Shown here: piece after piece, positions 60,675-64,000 of the stretch
Layout: the number at the start of each line of letters is the position of its first letter
Numbering within the stretch: the first letter of the stretch is position 1
Assembly: GCF_001666755.1 (NCBI RefSeq)
Contig: NZ_LZJC01000111.1
Location: 1 to 64,000 of the forward strand
Length of the DNA stretch: 64,000 nucleotides
Direction of reading: 5' to 3'
Source: Mycobacterium sp. E1214
GTDB taxonomy: Bacteria; Actinomycetota; Actinomycetes; Mycobacteriales; Mycobacteriaceae
The notes under the pieces: generated by a model
Seen by the model: the letters and a program-made list of their open reading frames with translations, nothing else
What the model was told of the DNA's origin: nothing
Databases searched by the model: none
Translations under genes and position numbers: made by a program

Positions 60675-62468
60675 GTGGCCTACGACGTGATCATCCGCGA
60701 CGGACTGTGGTTCGACGGCACCGGCAGCGCGCCGCGGACGCGCACCCTAGGCATCCGCGACGGGGTGGTCGCCACGGTCTCCACCGGGCCGCTGGACGAG
60801 ACCGGCTGCCCCGAGGTGATCGACGCGGGCGGCAAGTGGATCGTGCCCGGCTTCATCGACGTGCACACCCATTACGACGCCGAGGTGTTGCTGGACCCCG
60901 GGCTGCGGGAGTCGGTGCGCCACGGCGTCACCACCGTGCTGCTGGGCAATTGCTCGCTGTCGACGGTGTACGCCGATTCCGAGGACGCCGCCGACCTGTT
61001 CAGCAGGGTGGAGGCGGTACCGCGCGAATTCGTGTTCGGCGCGTTGCACTCCAACCGCACCTGGTCGACGGCGGCCGAATACGTCAAGGCGCTCGACGCC
61101 CTGCCGCTGGGGCCCAATGTCGGCTCGCTGCTTGGGCATTCGGACCTGCGCACGGCGGTGCTCGGACTCGAGCGCGCCACCGACGCCGCCGTCCGACCCA
61201 CCGACGACGAGCTGGCCACCATGGCGCGCCTGCTCGACGAGGCGCTCGACGCCGGGATGCTCGGCATGTCCGGCATGGACGCCGCCATCGACAAGCTGGA
61301 CGGCGAGCGCTTCCGTTCGCGCGCCCTGCCGTCCACGTTCGCGACCTGGCGGGAACGGCGCCGACTGCTCAAGGTGCTGCGCCGGCGGCGGCGGATCCTG
61401 CAGAGCGCGCCCAACGTGGCCAAGCCGTCAACCGGGATGCTGTTCTTCTTCGCCAGCAGCCGAATCCTGAACTGTGGCAAGGGCGTTCGGATGAGCATGC
61501 TGGTCTCCGCCGACGCCAAGTCCATGCCGCTGTCGGTCTACGTGTTCGGCCCGGCGACCCGCTTCCTCAACAGGTTGCTGGGCGCGCAGGTGCGGTTCCA
61601 GCACCTGCCGGTGCCGTTCGAGCTGTACTCCGACGGCATCGACCTGCCGGTCTTCGAGGAGTTCGGCGCCGGCACCGCCGCCCTGCATCTGCGAGACCAG
61701 TTGCAGCGCAACGCATTACTGGCCGACCGGGACTATCGCCGGAAATTCCGTCGCGAGTTCGACCGCGTCAAACTCGGGCCGTCGCTGTGGCACCGCGACT
61801 TTCACGACGCGGTGATCGTCGAATGCCCGGACGCGTCGCTGATCGGCAAGAGCTTCGGGGCGATCGCCGACGAGCGGGGCCTGCACCCGCTCGATGCGTT
61901 CCTCGACGTGCTGGTCGACAACGGCGAACGCAACGTGCGGTGGACCACCACCGTCGCCAACCACCGCCCGAAGCTGCTCGACGCGCTGGCCACGGAGACC
62001 AGCGTGCACATGGGCTTCTCCGACGCCGGGGCGCACCTGCGCAACATGGCGTTCTACAACTTCGCCCTGCGGATGCTCAAGCGCACCCGCGACGCCCACC
62101 GCGGCGGCGCGCCCTTCATGTCGATCGAGCAGGCCGTGCACCGCCTCACCGGAGAGCTGGGGGAGTGGTTCGGGATCGACGCCGGCACGCTGCGCCGCGG
62201 CGACCGGGCCGACTTCGTCGTCATCGACCCCGCCGGCCTCGACGACGCGGTGGACGGTTACCACGAGGAGGAGGTGCCGTTCTACGGCGGCCTGCGCCGC
62301 ATGGTGAACCGCAACGACGACGCCGTGCTGGCGACCGGCGTGGGCGGGGTGGTCGTCTACGGGCGCGGCAAGTTCCGCGAGGGCTACGGACGGACCTGCC
62401 GTTCGGGCCGGTACCTGCGTGCGGGCGCGCGGGAGCGCGGCGGCGTCGCGGCGGGCGCCGGGGCCTGA
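60675..62468 (+). CDS. N-acyl-D-amino-acid deacylase / amidohydrolase (Rv2913c-like)
   Basis: Metal-dependent hydrolase of 597 residues. Metal motif VDVHTHYDAEVLLDPG near residue 60, with GNCSLS following; the C-terminal catalytic Asp is in GFSDAGAHLRN near residue 450. Family members remove the acyl group from D-amino acids. A TetR gene starts 1 nt after the stop, suggesting it regulates this operon. The GTG with GGGAGGG upstream is preferred over the upstream open frame. Confidence 0.87.
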   Translation: MAYDVIIRDGLWFDGTGSAPRTRTLGIRDGVVATVSTGPLDETGCPEVIDAGGKWIVPGFIDVHTHYDAEVLLDPGLRESVRHGVTTVLLGNCSLSTVYADSEDAADLFSRVEAVPREFVFGALHSNRTWSTAAEYVKALDALPLGPNVGSLLGHSDLRTAVLGLERATDAAVRPTDDELATMARLLDEALDAGMLGMSGMDAAIDKLDGERFRSRALPSTFATWRERRRLLKVLRRRRRILQSAPNVAKPSTGMLFFFASSRILNCGKGVRMSMLVSADAKSMPLSVYVFGPATRFLNRLLGAQVRFQHLPVPFELYSDGIDLPVFEEFGAGTAALHLRDQLQRNALLADRDYRRKFRREFDRVKLGPSLWHRDFHDAVIVECPDASLIGKSFGAIADERGLHPLDAFLDVLVDNGERNVRWTTTVANHRPKLLDALATETSVHMGFSDAGAHLRNMAFYNFALRMLKRTRDAHRGGAPFMSIEQAVHRLTGELGEWFGIDAGTLRRGDRADFVVIDPAGLDDAVDGYHEEEVPFYGGLRRMVNRNDDAVLATGVGGVVVYGRGKFREGYGRTCRSGRYLRAGARERGGVAAGAGA

Positions 62469-62469
62469 G

Positions 62470-63072
62470 GTGGCCCGCACCCAGCAGCAGCGCCGCGAGG
62501 AGACCGTCGGCCGGCTGCTCGACGCCTGCATCGCGACCATCGTCGAGGTGGGCTACGCCCGGGCGTCGGCCGCGGTGATCACCAAGCGTGCCGGGGTGTC
62601 GGTGGGGGCCCTGTTCCGGCATTTCGACACCATGGGCGACTTTATGGCCGCGACGGCCTCGGAGGTGTTGCGCCGGCAGCTGGAGTCGTTCACCAAGGGC
62701 GTCGCGGAGATTCCCGCCGACCAGCCGGCGCTGGAGGCGGCGCTGGTGATCCTGCGCGACCTGACCGCGGGCCCGGCCAACGCGGTGCTCTACGAGTTGC
62801 TGATCGCCGCCCGCACCGACGACAAGCTCAGGGCCACCCTGCGCCACGAGCTGGGCCAGTACGCCGCCAAGATCCACGACGCGGCCCGGGCGCTGCCCGG
62901 CGCCGACGGCTTCGCCGAGGACACCTTCCCCGTGCTGGTGGCTCTGATGACCAACGTCTTCGACGGGGCCGCCGTGGTGGAGGGCGTGTTGCCGCAGCCA
63001 ACCATTGCGGCCCAACGGATTCCCGTGCTCGCCGCGCTGCTGGCGGCGGCGGCCCGGCCGGGTGCGGACTGA
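62470..63072 (+). CDS. TetR-family transcriptional regulator (Rv2912c-like)
   Basis: Repressor of 200 residues. The helix-turn-helix runs over residues ~10-57, with AAVITKRAGVSVGALFRHFDTMGDF as recognition region. The C-terminal helical domain binds an unknown ligand. It is translationally adjacent to the deacylase gene (1 nt) and converges with dacB2, touching it (63072/63073). It probably regulates the deacylase; no clear palindrome was found in that gene's promoter. Confidence 0.88.
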   Translation: MARTQQQRREETVGRLLDACIATIVEVGYARASAAVITKRAGVSVGALFRHFDTMGDFMAATASEVLRRQLESFTKGVAEIPADQPALEAALVILRDLTAGPANAVLYELLIAARTDDKLRATLRHELGQYAAKIHDAARALPGADGFAEDTFPVLVALMTNVFDGAAVVEGVLPQPTIAAQRIPVLAALLAAAARPGAD

Positions 63073-63966
63073 CTACAGCGAGCCGATGCTGGACTGCGGG
63101 CTCTGCGCGAAGCCCCAGTCGAACAGCGTGGCCGCCTGGTCCCAGTAGGTGGGGCCACCCTCATGGATCAGCCCGTACATCATGGCGATCACCAGCCGGC
63201 GGCCGCCGCGGGCCGCGGCCCCTACGAAGGTCTTGCGGGCGGCGTTGGTGAACCCGGTCTTGCCGCCGATGGCGCCGGGGTAGCGCTGCAGCAACTCGTC
63301 CTGGTTGACGATCGGGTGGTCGCCGTTGTCGCCGGGGAACATCGCCGAGGGCTCGGCCGTGATCTGCGCGAACACCGGATTGGCCATGGCGGCGCGGAAG
63401 ATCACCGCCAGGTCGTGGGCCGTCGACGCTCCCGAGCCGGCGGCGCCGTCCAGGCCGGACGGCGTGGCCGCGTGCGTGCTGGTGGCGCCCAGCGAGGCCG
63501 CCTTGGCGTTCATCTTGGCGACCGTGACCTCGGGGCCGCCCAGCATGTGCGCCAGGGTGTTCGCGGCGTCGTTGCCCGACACCAGTAGCAGGGCGTCCAG
63601 GAGTTGGCGCGCGGTGTAGGTGCGGCCGGGCTTGATGCCGACGCAGTTGCACTCGACCTCGGTGTCGGCGACGTCGGCGACGACGGTGGAGTCCAGGCTC
63701 ACCGAATCCAGGACGACCTGCGCGAGCAGCGTCTTGATGGTGCTGGCCGGTGGGTGCGCGACGTTCTGGTCGCGCCCGGCCAGCACCTGGCCGCTGTCCA
63801 GGTCGGCGACGATCCAGGTCTGCGCCGGGCCGTCGGGGATGGGCATCGAGCCGACCGGCTGCATGCTGTCCGCCCACGCGGTGGCGGTCACGACGGTGGC
63901 CGTGCACGTGCCGAGCGCGACCAGCGCGGCGGGCACCTTGGTCACGAGGGCCATGAGCTTGCGCAT
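63073..63966 (-). CDS. dacB2: D-alanyl-D-alanine carboxypeptidase DacB2
   Basis: Penicillin-binding protein that trims D-Ala from peptidoglycan. It has 297 residues. An N-terminal signal/anchor (about 4-30) precedes the S11 peptidase domain: SxxK in PASTIKTL, SxN in LLVSGNDAANT and KTG in IGGKTGFTN. A Cys pair (VECNCVG) may bridge. The ATG at 63966 follows a leaderless -10; an ATG at 63993 would add nine residues. Mtb orthologue is Rv2911. Confidence 0.94.
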   Translation of the reverse strand: MRKLMALVTKVPAALVALGTCTATVVTATAWADSMQPVGSMPIPDGPAQTWIVADLDSGQVLAGRDQNVAHPPASTIKTLLAQVVLDSVSLDSTVVADVADTEVECNCVGIKPGRTYTARQLLDALLLVSGNDAANTLAHMLGGPEVTVAKMNAKAASLGATSTHAATPSGLDGAAGSGASTAHDLAVIFRAAMANPVFAQITAEPSAMFPGDNGDHPIVNQDELLQRYPGAIGGKTGFTNAARKTFVGAAARGGRRLVIAMMYGLIHEGGPTYWDQAATLFDWGFAQSPQSSIGSL

Positions 63967-63974
63967 GGGCGCAA

Positions 63975-63980
63975 AGTCTA
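63975..63980 (-). promoter_or_regulatory. -10 element of dacB2 (leaderless)
   Basis: On the minus strand TAGACT ends eight bases before the ATG at 63966. It supports that ATG over the one at 63993. Confidence 0.45.
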
Positions 63981-64000
63981 ACTTCCGACCCATTTTCGCG

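Overview
The window is very GC-rich, densely packed chromosomal DNA from a slow-growing Mycobacterium. Gene order and protein lengths follow M. tuberculosis (Mtb) from serA1 (Rv2996c) to dacB2 (Rv2911), read here on the opposite strand. The M. avium complex is the best guess, because the virulence-lipid (PDIM/PGL) locus expected between the Rv2963-like permease and sepIVA is absent and several genes not found in Mtb are inserted. The species cannot be fixed from sequence alone. No insertion sequence, prophage or CRISPR array was seen. All comparisons with Mtb are from memory, not from a search.

Layout. 1-424: low-complexity, gene-free DNA with repeats. 425-15396: amino-acid and core metabolism (serA, leuB, an MFS transporter, an FAH-family hydrolase, gltX beside tRNA-Gln and tRNA-Glu, an F420-type oxidoreductase, an IclR regulator divergent from leuCD, hupB, mutT1, ppk, fbiD). 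15534-20136: gpsA, ddl, a DUF3515 protein, thiL and ung. 20140-25698: a six-gene accessory island absent from this position in Mtb. It holds three short-chain dehydrogenases (one of the mycofactocin-dependent type), a sulfotransferase, a SnoaL-fold protein and an unknown 414-aa protein. 25709-35835: rpmB, fakA, recG, a secreted HNH-type nuclease, an aldo-keto reductase, lipN, a DsbA-like/VKOR disulfide pair, rsmD and coaD. 35971-39846: a two-gene operon (aromatic-acid-decarboxylase-like amidohydrolase plus ThDP enzyme), then a copper-type permease behind a RicR-like operator. 40103-49827: sepIVA, a DUF177 protein, rnc, mutM, an inserted PIG-L deacetylase, osmC-like, acyP, smc and ftsY. 49853-56017: amt-glnB-glnD behind a GlnR-like box, then a convergent helicase. 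56211-63966: ffh, two amidohydrolases, pknI, a TetR regulator and dacB2.

How the genes work together. Leucine synthesis is split between serA-leuB and leuCD. GluRS sits beside the two tRNAs it charges. DsbA-like and VKOR proteins form an envelope disulfide-forming pair, and Ffh and FtsY are the two SRP-pathway GTPases. Amt, PII and GlnD form the nitrogen-sensing module. Many genes overlap by 4 nt, implying translational coupling, and several start only 6-8 nt downstream of a TANNNT -10 element, as expected for leaderless mycobacterial mRNAs. The best candidates for new biology are the SDR/sulfotransferase island and the decarboxylase/ThDP operon. Neither has an assignable substrate from sequence.
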